64,000 nt of DNA from positions 62,001 to 126,000 of the forward strand of contig CBDCRK010000002.1 of the NCBI GenBank assembly GCA_965220955.1, read 5' to 3'. Of this stretch, positions 25,063 through 34,161 are shown one piece after another. This DNA is from CBDCRK01 sp965220955 (GTDB lineage Bacteria > Desulfobacterota > Binatia > Bin18 > CBDCRK01). The position numbers and the translations under genes were made by a program. The stretch's first letter is position 1; every line of letters begins with the position of its first letter. The notes under the pieces were generated by a model. That model was not told the DNA's origin and did not search any database. It worked only from the letters and a program-made list of their open reading frames with translations.

Positions 25063-26991
25063 TTACTTTACCTCCTCAAAGTCTGCGTCAACCACGTTTT
25101 CCTTGTTTTCCTTGGCTTGGCCGTTCTCTGTTTCCTCAGCCTTAGCCTGCTCTCCCTGAGCCCCTGTACCCTGCTCCTGCTCCTTGGCTGCACGTGCATA
25201 CATGGCTTCAGCCAGCTTGTGGGAAGCTTGGGAGAGTTCATCCGCCGCCCCCTTAAGCACGTCCACTTCCTCGCTCTCTAGAGACTGTTTGGCCTTCTCC
25301 AACGCAGCTTCGATGTTTGCTTTGGTAGTAGCGTCTACGTCCCCGCCATAATCTTTTAGGGATTTCTCGGTTGTGTAGATAAGGCTATCGAGCTGGTTAC
25401 GAGCCTCGGCTCGTTCCTTTCTTTTTCTGTCTTCTTCGGCGTGGGACTCGGCGTCTTTGACCATCTGTTTAATCTCATCCTCAGAGAGACCACTCGAAGC
25501 AGTAATGCGGATAGATTGCTCCTTACCTGTACCCAGGTCCTTAGCGTTGACATGGACAATGCCGTTGGCATCAATGTCAAACGTAACCTCAACCTGCGGG
25601 ATACCCCGTGGTGCGGGCGGTATACCAATTAAGTCAAATTGGCCAAGAAGTTTGTTATTCGCCGCCATCTCACGCTCACCCTGATGCACACGGATAGTGA
25701 CTGCGGTCTGGTTGTCCGCAGCGGTAGAAAAGATCTGGCTTTTTTTTGCCGGGATCGTAGTGTTCTTGTCGATCAGCTTGGTGAATACTCCACCCAGGGT
25801 TTCAATTCCTAAGGAAAGTGGGGTCACATCAAGGAGAAGCACGTCTTTAACCTCACCCGTGAGCACCGCCGCCTGGATCGCTGCTCCGACCGCTACCACC
25901 TCGTCTGGGTTAACCCCTTTGTACAGCTCCTTACCGAAGATCTTTTGGACTTGCTCCTGCACTGCAGGCATACGTGTCATGCCACCGACGAGCACAACCT
26001 CGTTGATCTCTCGCGACGAAAGCCCGGCGTCTTTCATGGCCATACGGCAGGGCTCCCCAAGGCGATCGAGGAGGTCAGCACATAGGGCCTCCAGCTTGGC
26101 TCGGGTGAGCTTTATGTTGAGGTGTTTGGGTCCACTCTGATCAGCGGTAATAAATGGCAGATTAATCTCCGTCTCCATCGATGAGGACAACTCGCATTTG
26201 GCTTTTTCCGCCGCCTCTTTTAGACGCTGCAGCGCCATACGATCTTTACGGAGGTCAATACCCTGATCTTTCCTGAACTCATCCGCCAGATAATTGATTA
26301 CCTGCTGATCAAAGTCATCCCCGCCAAGGAAAGTGTCGCCGTGGGTAGACTTAACCTCAAACACCCCCTCGCCAACTTCCAGTATAGAGATGTCGAACGT
26401 CCCTCCTCCAAGGTCAAAGACGGCGATTTTCTCATCCTTCTTCTTATCCAGGCCATAGGCAAGGGAAGCCGCGGTGGGCTCATTGATAATACGAAGTATA
26501 TCCAGCCCGGCAACCCGGCCAGCGTCCTTGGTTGCCTGACGCTGGGAGTCATTAAAGTAGGCCGGCACAGTAACAACCGCCTCGGTCACCTTCTCGCCCA
26601 GGTAATCCTCAGCCGTTTGCCTCATCTTTTGTAGGACAAAGGCAGAAATCTCCGGAGGGCTATATTTTTTGTCCCGACTCTCCACCCAGGCGTCCCCGCT
26701 ATCGGCCTTGACAAGCTTGTAGGGCAGCACAGTCATTGCCTTTTTGACCTCGGCATCCTCATACCGGCGGCCCATCAGGCGCTTGATTGAAAAGACGGTG
26801 TTTTCTGGGTTAGTGATCTGCTGCCTCCTGGCAACCTGACCAACCAAACGCTCTCCACTTTCGGTGAAGGCAGCAACCGAGGGAGTAAGACGGCCCCCCT
26901 CTGCATTGACAAGCACCTTAGGCTCCCCTCCCTCCATCACAGCGACCACTGAGTTCGTAGTTCCGAGGTCAATACCAATAACCTTTGCCAT
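25063..26991 (-). CDS. dnaK: Chaperone protein DnaK (Hsp70)
   Basis: Full-length Hsp70 of 642 residues. ATPase-domain signatures are visible: GIDLGTTNSVVAVMEG at the start, FDLGGGTFDISILEV near residue 195, and VVLVGGMTRMPAVQEQV near 335. The interdomain linker DVLLLDVTPLSLGIETLGG comes near 385, the peptide-binding domain follows, and the C-terminal tail ends ENVVDADFEEVK, close to the usual EEVKDKK-type end. AAGGAGA precedes the ATG. The order grpE-dnaK-dnaJ on one strand is the common heat-shock operon, but the repressor gene hrcA is absent immediately upstream. Confidence 0.98.
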   Translation of the reverse strand: MAKVIGIDLGTTNSVVAVMEGGEPKVLVNAEGGRLTPSVAAFTESGERLVGQVARRQQITNPENTVFSIKRLMGRRYEDAEVKKAMTVLPYKLVKADSGDAWVESRDKKYSPPEISAFVLQKMRQTAEDYLGEKVTEAVVTVPAYFNDSQRQATKDAGRVAGLDILRIINEPTAASLAYGLDKKKDEKIAVFDLGGGTFDISILEVGEGVFEVKSTHGDTFLGGDDFDQQVINYLADEFRKDQGIDLRKDRMALQRLKEAAEKAKCELSSSMETEINLPFITADQSGPKHLNIKLTRAKLEALCADLLDRLGEPCRMAMKDAGLSSREINEVVLVGGMTRMPAVQEQVQKIFGKELYKGVNPDEVVAVGAAIQAAVLTGEVKDVLLLDVTPLSLGIETLGGVFTKLIDKNTTIPAKKSQIFSTAADNQTAVTIRVHQGEREMAANNKLLGQFDLIGIPPAPRGIPQVEVTFDIDANGIVHVNAKDLGTGKEQSIRITASSGLSEDEIKQMVKDAESHAEEDRKRKERAEARNQLDSLIYTTEKSLKDYGGDVDATTKANIEAALEKAKQSLESEEVDVLKGAADELSQASHKLAEAMYARAAKEQEQGTGAQGEQAKAEETENGQAKENKENVVDADFEEVK

Positions 26992-27027
26992 GCCCTTTCT
27001 CCTTAGATTTTGCAGTTATTCTGCTTT

Positions 27028-27690
27028 TTAACCATCCTCCTCTTCCCCTGCAACCTCATTCTTCTCTCCACTTCCTTCTTCTCCTCCGTCATCCCCCACA
27101 GGGAGCTTAGCCACAGTTACAAGCGCTGGCCGAAGGAGCCGATCGTGGAGGAAATAACCTTTATGATGTTCTTCCACCACTGTATTGGGGGAATGAGCAG
27201 AACTTTCCACCTGGGCTAAGGCTTCATGCCTGGTCGGGTCAAACACTTCTCCCTGCGCCTCCACCCGACTCACTCCATGCTTGTCCAAAACGTCCAAAAA
27301 CGCCTGTAGCACTAACTTTACCCCCTCCACCAAGGGCTGACCGTTTCCCCCACCCTGAGCATGCTCAACAGCCCGCTCTAGGTTATCAATCACCGGCAGG
27401 AGATCATGGACAAGGGGCTCATTGGCAAAGCGCAACGCCTCAGTTTTCTCCCGCTGCATACGTTTCTTAAAATTTTCGAGCTCAGCCTTCTCGCGCAAGA
27501 ACCTATCATAGTGAGCGCTGGCTTCTTTCTCTTTCTCGCTGAGCTTGGTCTGCAACTCCGTTACTTCCGCTTTGAGATGCTCTACTTCATTGCTAACCCC
27601 TTCTTTATCCTGAAGTTTTTCTTCTTCTACCGGTCCTCCTTCGAGTTCCTCGGCGGGGGGCCGCCCGGCAATTCTATTCTCGTCATTCAT
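27028..27690 (-). CDS. grpE: Nucleotide exchange factor GrpE
   Basis: DnaK nucleotide-exchange factor of 220 residues. The N-terminal ~75 residues are acidic and coiled-coil (AEVTELQTKLSEKEKEASAH), followed by the GrpE core helix (EKAELENFKKRMQREKTEA, then LPVIDNLERAVEHA). The C-terminal beta head reads FDPTRHEALAQVESS and VVEEHHKGYFLHDRLLRPAL. The final ~25 residues are a highly acidic, low-complexity tail (GDDGGEEGSGEKNEVAGEE), longer than usual. It opens the heat-shock run, with a sigma-70-type promoter about 60 bases upstream. Confidence 0.95.
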   Translation of the reverse strand: MNDENRIAGRPPAEELEGGPVEEEKLQDKEGVSNEVEHLKAEVTELQTKLSEKEKEASAHYDRFLREKAELENFKKRMQREKTEALRFANEPLVHDLLPVIDNLERAVEHAQGGGNGQPLVEGVKLVLQAFLDVLDKHGVSRVEAQGEVFDPTRHEALAQVESSAHSPNTVVEEHHKGYFLHDRLLRPALVTVAKLPVGDDGGEEGSGEKNEVAGEEEDG

Positions 27691-27700
27691 GCTAGACCTC

Positions 27701-27730
27701 TTGTTCGACGAACTCCTTTTTCTTTATACT
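27701..27730 (+). promoter_or_regulatory. Possible promoter of recO
   Basis: TTGTTC at 27701-27706 and TATACT at 27725-27730 are 18 bases apart, with the -10 matching five of six consensus bases and the -35 being weak. A start near 27737 would give a leader of about 50 bases before recO. It lies back to back with the grpE promoter. Confidence 0.4.
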
Positions 27731-27754
27731 ATGTAAGGGATGACAGTGAGTAGG

Positions 27755-27783
27755 AATGTAAAACCCCCTCTCCCCACTGTCAA
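27755..27783 (-). promoter_or_regulatory. Probable promoter of grpE-dnaK-dnaJ
   Basis: On the minus strand CTTGACA (TTGACA at 27783-27778) is a perfect -35, followed after 17 bases by TACATT (27760-27755), a four-of-six -10. Transcription would start near 27748, leaving a 57-base leader to grpE. There is no CIRCE element (TTAGCACTC-N9-GAGTGCTAA), and the spacer and -10 (no CCCCAT) do not fit a classical sigma-32 promoter. Confidence 0.55.
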
Positions 27784-27789
27784 GGCATA

Positions 27790-28605
27790 ATGTCAGAGCA
27801 GATTACCCTAGCGATTGTTCTGTTTGCCCATGATTATGGGGAGTCGGACAAGATTGTGACGTTTATGAGTCAAAATTGGGGGAAGATGCGAGGGATTGCC
27901 AAAGGGGCAAAACGCTCTACCCGTCGCTTCGTTAACGTTCTGGAGCCATTTACTCATGTACGCCTGCGCTTCCGCCCGGGCAAAAGGAGCGATCTTATCT
28001 TTGTAGTCGCCTGCGAGCTACTAGACCCGCCACGTTCCCTCGCCCAAGACCTCGACAAGTTTGCCGCGGCCAGCTACCTTACCGAGCTGACAGACAAGCT
28101 AGTAGTGGGCAGAGAGGCAGGGGAGGAAGTGTATGCGCTTTTGCGTGACGGGCTTTTTGCCCTTGACCGCTCACCTTTCCTGGCGCCGCTTTTGCTTGTC
28201 GGATACGAGCTGCACCTCCTCACCCGCGTGGGGTATGCCCCTCATTTGTCTCACTGCCAGAGCTGTGGGCTTCAGTTCCAAGATCGAAGCGAAGCGCTAG
28301 CTAGCGAGCCGGTCCCGAACATAACGGAAGTAGCTTTTTCGCCCCGCAATGCTGGGGTGATGTGCACCCACTGTTGGAAAGGAGAAGAACCAGTAATGAA
28401 GATCTCTCGTAAAGCCGTCGGTATCCTTCTCAAGTTACAGGAATCTTTCCCTCCTCCTTCTATTGCCTTACCCTCTTCTCCACTCATCCTGCGAGAGGTT
28501 AAGGCAGCAATGCGCAACGTCCTTTCTCACCATCTGCCCGCAGAGCCCAAGTCACTCGCCTTTCTTGAGCGTATACACTTCCTTGATGACCAAACCAGGG
28601 AATGA
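27790..28605 (+). CDS. recO: DNA repair protein RecO
   Basis: RecO of 271 residues, which loads RecA together with RecR in the RecF pathway. The N-terminal OB fold reads TLAIVLFAHDYGESDKIVTF and GKMRGIAKGAKRSTRRF. The helical C-terminal part carries a four-cysteine zinc motif: SHCQSCGLQF near residue 155 and MCTHCWKGEE near 195. AAGG at 27782 is a weak ribosome binding site. glyS follows after 16 bases; the order recO-glyS-ppdK occurs in Deltaproteobacteria. The intact recO contrasts with the damaged recN in the same window. Confidence 0.9.
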   Translation: MSEQITLAIVLFAHDYGESDKIVTFMSQNWGKMRGIAKGAKRSTRRFVNVLEPFTHVRLRFRPGKRSDLIFVVACELLDPPRSLAQDLDKFAAASYLTELTDKLVVGREAGEEVYALLRDGLFALDRSPFLAPLLLVGYELHLLTRVGYAPHLSHCQSCGLQFQDRSEALASEPVPNITEVAFSPRNAGVMCTHCWKGEEPVMKISRKAVGILLKLQESFPPPSIALPSSPLILREVKAAMRNVLSHHLPAEPKSLAFLERIHFLDDQTRE

Positions 28606-28621
28606 TAGAGACCTTAAAGCT

Positions 28622-29935
28622 ATGTCCACAAATGTCACAATGGAAAAGATTGTCAATCTATGCAAACGGCAGGGCTTTGTCTTTCCCTCGAGTGAGATTT
28701 ACGGGGGATTTGCCAGCACCTGGGATTATGGCCCCCGTGGTATTGAGCTAAAGCGGAATATCAAAGAAGCATGGTGGCGAGATATGGTCACTTCCCGCGA
28801 GAACATAGTCGGCCTCGAGAGTGCGGTACTCATGCACCCCAAGGTATGGCATGCCTCCGGTCATGTAGCGGGATTTACCGATCCTTTAGTAGATTGCCGC
28901 GCGTGTAAGCAGCGCTTTCGGGAAGACCATATCCGTGACAACCACTGTCCTAACTGTGGCAGTACTGACCTCACCGAGGCCCGGCAGTTCAACTTGATGT
29001 TCAAGACGTTTGTTGGTCCGGTGGAGGATGAGGCTGCGGTGGTTTATCTAAGGCCAGAGACTGCGCAGGGCATGTTTGCCAATTTTCAGAGCGTGCTGCA
29101 AACTGCACGCTTAAAGCTTCCTTTTGGCATTGCCCAGACAGGAAAATCGTTTCGCAATGAAATTACCCCCGGAAACTTCATTTTTCGCACCCGCGAATTT
29201 GAGCAGATGGAGATGGAGTTTTTTGTTAAGCCAGGGGCCGACGACGAGTGGTTCGATTACTGGCGAGAGGAGCGGTTAGCCTGGCATCTAAAGCAGGGCG
29301 TGAAAAAGGAAAACCTTCGCCTGCGTCACTACCCTAAAGAGGAACTAGCCCACTATGCCAAGGCCTGCTCAGACATTGAATACCGTTACCCTTTTGGCTG
29401 GGGAGAGCTCGAGGGCATTGCTAATCGGACCGATTTTGACCTAAAGCAGCATATGACCTACAGCGGCAAAGACCTTACATACTTCGATGAAGAAACCCGT
29501 GAGCGCTACCTTCCCTATGTAATCGAACCAGCAGTGGGCGTGGATAGAATTTTCTTAATCCTACTCATTGATGCCTATGATGAAGACGTAGTCGAGGGCG
29601 AGACTCGATCGGTGCTGAGACTTCATCCTCGCCTGGCACCGACCAAAGCGGGGATTTTCCCTCTACTACGCAAAGACGGGCAGCCCCAAAAAGCCCATGA
29701 GGTCCGTGACTTGCTCACAAAGCATTTCCCAGTTGTCTATGACCAGGCCGGCTCCATTGGCCGTCGCTACCGGCGCCAGGACGAAATTGGTACGCCTTTT
29801 TGTCTCACTATCGACCACCAAACAATGCAAGACAACACCGTGACTATGCGGGATAGGGACACCACGCAGCAGACCCGCATTCCCATTGAGCGGCTGGTAG
29901 ATGAACTCGGCAAGAAAATTGCTCACAATGGGTAG
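28622..29935 (+). CDS. glyS: Glycine-tRNA ligase (dimeric, class II)
   Basis: Single-chain alpha2-type glycyl-tRNA synthetase of 437 residues. N-terminal hallmark: GFVFPSSEIYGGFASTWDYG. It carries a zinc-binding insertion (CRACKQRFREDHIRDNHCPN, cysteine pairs CRAC and CPNC), class II motif 2 (SFRNEITPGNFIFRTREFEQ) and the motif 3 region VIEPAVGVDRIFLI. The C-terminal anticodon-binding domain starts near RLAPTKAGIFPLL. Start ATG 28622 is chosen because it gives the canonical N-terminus; an upstream in-frame codon at 28463 would lie inside recO. The alternative two-subunit GlyQ/GlyS form is not used here. Confidence 0.96.
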   Translation: MSTNVTMEKIVNLCKRQGFVFPSSEIYGGFASTWDYGPRGIELKRNIKEAWWRDMVTSRENIVGLESAVLMHPKVWHASGHVAGFTDPLVDCRACKQRFREDHIRDNHCPNCGSTDLTEARQFNLMFKTFVGPVEDEAAVVYLRPETAQGMFANFQSVLQTARLKLPFGIAQTGKSFRNEITPGNFIFRTREFEQMEMEFFVKPGADDEWFDYWREERLAWHLKQGVKKENLRLRHYPKEELAHYAKACSDIEYRYPFGWGELEGIANRTDFDLKQHMTYSGKDLTYFDEETRERYLPYVIEPAVGVDRIFLILLIDAYDEDVVEGETRSVLRLHPRLAPTKAGIFPLLRKDGQPQKAHEVRDLLTKHFPVVYDQAGSIGRRYRRQDEIGTPFCLTIDHQTMQDNTVTMRDRDTTQQTRIPIERLVDELGKKIAHNG

Positions 29936-29978
29936 AAGAAAGCTATCGGCCTATTTAAGGGGGAAGGAGAAGGGAAGG

Positions 29979-32786
29979 ATGGCGGTACGTAAGCGAGTGA
30001 CGAGGGCAAAAATTGCCCGTGGCAAACAGTACGTGTATACCTTTGGCGATGGCAAAGCCGAAGGAAGGGCTACCATGACCACGCTTCTTGGCGGCAAGGG
30101 AGCAAACCTAGCAGAGATGGCGAGTCTTGGTCTGCCCATACCTCCAGGATTTACTGGCACCACCGAGGTGTGCACCTACTCCTATAACCATTACAACCAT
30201 AAGGATCACTATCCCATGGACTTTGAGAGACAGGTGCGTGAGGGGCTTTCCCATATCCAAACCATCATGGGTCGTACCTTTGGTGATTCGGGTCATCCAC
30301 TCCTCTTGTCGGTACGCTCAGGCGCCCGGGTATCGATGCCAGGCATGATGGACACTGTGTTAAACTTGGGACTCAACGACGAAACCGCACAGGGACTTGC
30401 TCAGCAGTCGGGCAGTCCTCGCTTCGCCTATGACTGTTATCGGCGTTTCGTACAGATGTACGGAGATGTGGTGCTAGGGCTCAAACCCGAATCTGAGTTT
30501 GAGGTCGATCCCTTTGAGCAGATACTAGAAGAGAAAAAACACACTCGCAGGGCTAAACTCGATACGGAACTGACAGCTGAGGACCTTCGTGAGCTGGTCT
30601 CAGAATTCAAGGCCCTTATTCGTGCTCGTCTTGGCTCTCCCTTCCCGGAGGATCCTGAAGAACAGCTCTGGGGCGCAATTGGCGCAGTATTCAGTTCCTG
30701 GAATAATGCCCGGGCAATCACCTACCGTGGGCTTTACAACATTCCCAAAGAGTGGGGTACAGCAGTAACTGTGCAGGCAATGGTGTTTGGCAACCAGGGA
30801 GAGGATTGTGCTACGGGTGTAGCGTTTACGCGTAACCCGGCCAGTGGTGTGAAGGAATTGTATGGCGAGTTTCTCATCAACGCCCAGGGAGAGGACGTGG
30901 TCGCTGGCACCCGCACTCCCCAGGAGGTCACCCTCACCGGTTCCCAACATTGGGCGGCTCTGCACCAGCTGTCAGAAGAAGAAAGACAGAAAACCCATCC
31001 CTCCTTGCAAGAGTTTTTCCCTACCTGCTTCGACTATCTGGAAGAAGTGGCGCATAGGCTTGAGGCCCATTACCGGGAAATGCAGGATATCGAGTTTACC
31101 ATCGAGAGGGGACGGCTATGGATGCTGCAGACGCGTGCGGGCAAACGTACCGTCGCGGCAGCGGTGAAGATCGCTGTGGATATGGTCGATGAGGGACTCA
31201 TCGATGAAAAAGCCGCCGTGCTACGAGTTGACCCTGGTCGGCTTGACCAGCTTCTCTACCCCAGGCTCGATCCTTCTGCCCCGCGAGACTTTCTCGCCCA
31301 AGGTCTGCCAGCTTCACCTGGTGCGGTCTCAGGGGAGGTGGTATTTTCGGCGGAGGAGGCCGAAGCAGCAGCACGTGGGGGAAAGAAAGTGATCCTTGTG
31401 CGCGTGGAAACCTCACCCGAGGATATTCACGGAATGAATGCCGCCCAAGGAATTCTCACTGCCCGCGGGGGTATGACTTCACACGCCGCCCTTGTTGGAC
31501 GCGGTATGGGCAAGTGCTGTGTGGTGGGCTGCAGTGACATTGAGATCGACTACGGCAGCAGAAGTTTTGCGGTCAATGGCCGTACCATTCGCCAGGGAGA
31601 CAGCATTACGCTGGACGGCTCTAGCGGAGAGGTTTTGGGAGGACGAGTGCCGACCATTGAACCACAGCTGAGTGAAGAATTCTCTCGGCTTATGGCTTGG
31701 GTGGATACCCTACGGACATTGAAGGTGCGAGCCAACGCTGACACTCCCCATGATGCACAGGTCGCTCGTGATTTCGGCGCTGAAGGGATTGGTCTATGCC
31801 GCACTGAACACATGTTTTTCACGGGCGAGCGGATCGATGCGGTGAGAGAAATGATCTTGGCCGAGGACGAAGAAGGTAGGAGACGAGCTCTGAGTAAGAT
31901 CCTGCCTCTGCAGAAGGCAGATTTCCGCGCCATCTTGCGTGTCATGGCTGGCTTACCTGTCACTGTTCGCTCTCTGGACCCACCCCTGCACGAGTTTCTC
32001 CCCCATACTGACACAGAGATGATAGAGCTGGCACGCAAAATTGGGGTGGACCCAAAGTGGCTTAAAGCTAGATGTGACGCCTTGTACGAGTTTAACCCCA
32101 TGCTTGGTCATCGGGGCTGTCGTCTAGGGATGACGTTTCCAGAAATTTACGAGGTCCAGACCCGAGCCCTGCTAGAGGCGGCGTGCGAGCTAGCGAAGGA
32201 AGGGGTAGCAGTCATACCGGAAATCATGGTTCCGCTAGTCAGCCATATGCAGGAGCTTAAAGTAATACGGGAGCACATCGACCGCGTCAGCCAGGAGGTG
32301 TGTGCGGCTTATGCCGTTGAGGTGCCATACACGGTCGGCACTATGATCGAGGTTCCCCGGGCTGCACTCACAGCTGACGAGATTGCTAGAGTTGCCGATT
32401 TCTTCTCCTTTGGCACCAATGATCTTACCCAGATGACGTTCGGGTTGAGCCGGGACGACTCAGGGAAATTCCTGCCTGCTTATGTTGAGCAAGGTATCCT
32501 ACCGGCTGACCCCTTTGTCACCTTAGATCAACAGGGAGTGGGCTCTCTCATTTACCTGGCCATAGAAAAGGGAAGGGCTTCTCAGCCCCACCTCAAAGTG
32601 GGCATCTGTGGAGAGCACGGTGGCGAGCCTGAATCCGTAAAATTCTGTCACTGGGCTGGTCTGGACTATGTTTCATGTTCCCCCTACCGGGTACCCATCG
32701 CCAGACTCGCTGCGGCTCACGCTGCCCTGGCAGAGGCAGAACTTCGAAGCGCAGAGCGTAAAGCAGAGGCGGGGCAGAAAAAGTGA
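29979..32786 (+). CDS. ppdK: Pyruvate, phosphate dikinase
   Basis: Interconverts pyruvate, ATP and Pi with phosphoenolpyruvate, AMP and PPi. The 935-residue enzyme has the N-terminal ATP-grasp domain (LLGGKGANLAEMASLGLPIP, RSGARVSMPGMMDTVLNLGL). The phosphohistidine swivel domain has GILTARGGMTSHAALVGRGM, with the catalytic His near residue 500. The C-terminal PEP/pyruvate barrel has GICGEHGGEPESVKFCHWAG and YVSCSPYRVPIARLAAA. The start at 29979 has a GGAAGGAG-AAGGG leader; an in-frame codon at 29901 would overlap glyS. This enzyme can supply PEP from pyruvate for gluconeogenesis, complementing korAB. Confidence 0.96.
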   Translation: MAVRKRVTRAKIARGKQYVYTFGDGKAEGRATMTTLLGGKGANLAEMASLGLPIPPGFTGTTEVCTYSYNHYNHKDHYPMDFERQVREGLSHIQTIMGRTFGDSGHPLLLSVRSGARVSMPGMMDTVLNLGLNDETAQGLAQQSGSPRFAYDCYRRFVQMYGDVVLGLKPESEFEVDPFEQILEEKKHTRRAKLDTELTAEDLRELVSEFKALIRARLGSPFPEDPEEQLWGAIGAVFSSWNNARAITYRGLYNIPKEWGTAVTVQAMVFGNQGEDCATGVAFTRNPASGVKELYGEFLINAQGEDVVAGTRTPQEVTLTGSQHWAALHQLSEEERQKTHPSLQEFFPTCFDYLEEVAHRLEAHYREMQDIEFTIERGRLWMLQTRAGKRTVAAAVKIAVDMVDEGLIDEKAAVLRVDPGRLDQLLYPRLDPSAPRDFLAQGLPASPGAVSGEVVFSAEEAEAAARGGKKVILVRVETSPEDIHGMNAAQGILTARGGMTSHAALVGRGMGKCCVVGCSDIEIDYGSRSFAVNGRTIRQGDSITLDGSSGEVLGGRVPTIEPQLSEEFSRLMAWVDTLRTLKVRANADTPHDAQVARDFGAEGIGLCRTEHMFFTGERIDAVREMILAEDEEGRRRALSKILPLQKADFRAILRVMAGLPVTVRSLDPPLHEFLPHTDTEMIELARKIGVDPKWLKARCDALYEFNPMLGHRGCRLGMTFPEIYEVQTRALLEAACELAKEGVAVIPEIMVPLVSHMQELKVIREHIDRVSQEVCAAYAVEVPYTVGTMIEVPRAALTADEIARVADFFSFGTNDLTQMTFGLSRDDSGKFLPAYVEQGILPADPFVTLDQQGVGSLIYLAIEKGRASQPHLKVGICGEHGGEPESVKFCHWAGLDYVSCSPYRVPIARLAAAHAALAEAELRSAERKAEAGQKK

Positions 32787-32823
32787 AAAAATAGTCGGCT
32801 TACGGTTTTCGGTCTAGGAAGCC

Positions 32824-33714
32824 ATGCCCGTTACTGGTACTACTCAGGTAGTTGGCATCTTTGGGGATCCCATTGCACACAGCCTGTCCCCAGCAATGCA
32901 TAACGCTGCCTTTCGTCAGTTGGGCCTGGACTTTGTGTACCTGCCTTTCCATGTTTCCGCTACTTCCCTTCAGGTAGCAGTGCAGAGCCTACGTGCTCTT
33001 AACCTAGTAGGGATTAATGTGACTGTGCCACACAAAGAGCGGATTATCCGTTATCTTGAGGCCCTTAGCCCAGAGGCCCATCTTTGCCAGGCGGTAAACA
33101 CCATCGTGAATCGCTCGGGCATATTATTGGGGGACAATACCGATGGCCGCGGATTTCTACTCTCTCTTAGGGAGCGAGGCTTTTCTCCTTGGCGTAAAGA
33201 GATCATTCTCATTGGTAGCGGCGGCTCAGCCCGAGCGCTCCTCGTCTCCCTTATCCGGGCAGGAAGCGGCAGGGTGACAATCATCAACCGCACCTTCAAG
33301 AAAGGAAAGGCACTAGCGCGCAGATATCAGGCGTTGGGAAAGACCCAGGTAAGGAGTCTGCCTTTAGAAAGACTCACTGATCCCAAGCTCCTGAGTACTG
33401 CCTCTCTTATTGTTAACTGCACCCCCGTGGGGCTGCATGAGAAAGTATTTCTTCCCCTTGCCTACTCTGCCACTCCCTCCACTTGTCTATTTTATGATCT
33501 ACTCTATCGCCCTGTACCCACCCCTTTTCTTTCTCAGGCCCGCTCAGCCCAGCGTCAGACGCTCGACGGTCGACGAATGCTCCTCCATCAGGGAGCCCTG
33601 GCTTTTTCTCTATGGACTCGCACAATGGCCCCGCTCGACACTATGGAACGAGCACTCAGCCGCTCGCTAAAAGGCCGTGCAACTAGGCGTAGGGTTAGCC
33701 AGCCAACAGAGTGA
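32824..33714 (+). CDS. aroE: Shikimate dehydrogenase
   Basis: NADPH-dependent reduction of 3-dehydroshikimate in aromatic amino acid synthesis. The 296-residue protein shows the shikimate-binding SLSPAMHNAAF near residue 19, the catalytic lysine in GINVTVPHKERI near 66, the aspartate in GDNTDGRGFLLSL near 103, and the NADP loop IGSGGSARALLVSL near 132. Near the C-terminus LFYDLLYRPVPTPFL and the helix with QGALAFSLWT are typical. The last ~20 residues are basic and variable. aroE next to pilB-pilC is an arrangement known from Deltaproteobacteria. Confidence 0.93.
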   Translation: MPVTGTTQVVGIFGDPIAHSLSPAMHNAAFRQLGLDFVYLPFHVSATSLQVAVQSLRALNLVGINVTVPHKERIIRYLEALSPEAHLCQAVNTIVNRSGILLGDNTDGRGFLLSLRERGFSPWRKEIILIGSGGSARALLVSLIRAGSGRVTIINRTFKKGKALARRYQALGKTQVRSLPLERLTDPKLLSTASLIVNCTPVGLHEKVFLPLAYSATPSTCLFYDLLYRPVPTPFLSQARSAQRQTLDGRRMLLHQGALAFSLWTRTMAPLDTMERALSRSLKGRATRRRVSQPTE

Positions 33715-33865
33715 GCGGAAGTTAGGTGCGAGTCAGCTGATCTTTTTGAGGACAAGCTTGACTCAGAGCTTAGAGCATTTAGCCCTCAAAAGGCACCGTG
33801 TTCATCCTTGCGATCAGGGTGGGTTTTGTTATAAATGAGAGAAGGAAAGGTTAGTAGAGAATCTC
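33715..33865. other. Gap before the pilus locus
   Basis: 150 bases between aroE and pilB. No clear promoter consensus or terminator. A short stretch gtcagctgatc at 33732 recalls the TCAGC/GCTGA repeat. AGAGAATCTC-like sequence precedes the pilB start, with AAGGAAAGG at 33843. Confidence 0.35.
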
Positions 33866-34144
33866 ATGGAAACCCGTCTTGGAGAATTTCTACTACGTAG
33901 GGGATATATCACCTCGGAGCAATTCACTCGTGCCGCTAAAGAGCAACACCAGCAAGGGGGAGCACTAAGTGCTCACCTAGTGAAGCTGGGTTTTCTGACC
34001 GAGGATGATCTGCTTTCCCACCTACAAAAAGAGTACCGCTTGCCGGCAATCGAGCCCTCTACCCTACGTCTCAGTGGCATCACTAAGATTAAGGAGGGAA
34101 TTACTACCCTCGAAGAAGTGACCCGCGTCACTATAGCTGGCTAA
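33866..34144 (+). pseudogene. pilB: Type IV pilus extension ATPase PilB, internally deleted to 92 codons
   Basis: The first ~70 residues are the MshEN-type N-terminal domain of a PilB/GspE ATPase (METRLGEFLLRRGYITSEQF, SAHLVKLGFLTEDDLLSHL, then KEYRLPAIEPSTL). The next residues are the very end of the same protein: GITKIKEGITTLEEVTRV, which closes typical PilB proteins. About 480 residues with the Walker A and B, Asp and His boxes and the zinc-binding cysteines are missing, although the frame is kept across the join near 34071-34080. As written the product has no ATPase. pilC starts 17 bases on and its start is undamaged. pilT is also not in the cluster. Confidence 0.8.
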
Positions 34145-34161
34145 AAGCAACGGAGGTAAGT

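Noticed and set aside
27691..27789. CIRCE operator in the grpE-recO gap
   Set aside because: No TTAGCACTC/GAGTGCTAA inverted repeat is present.
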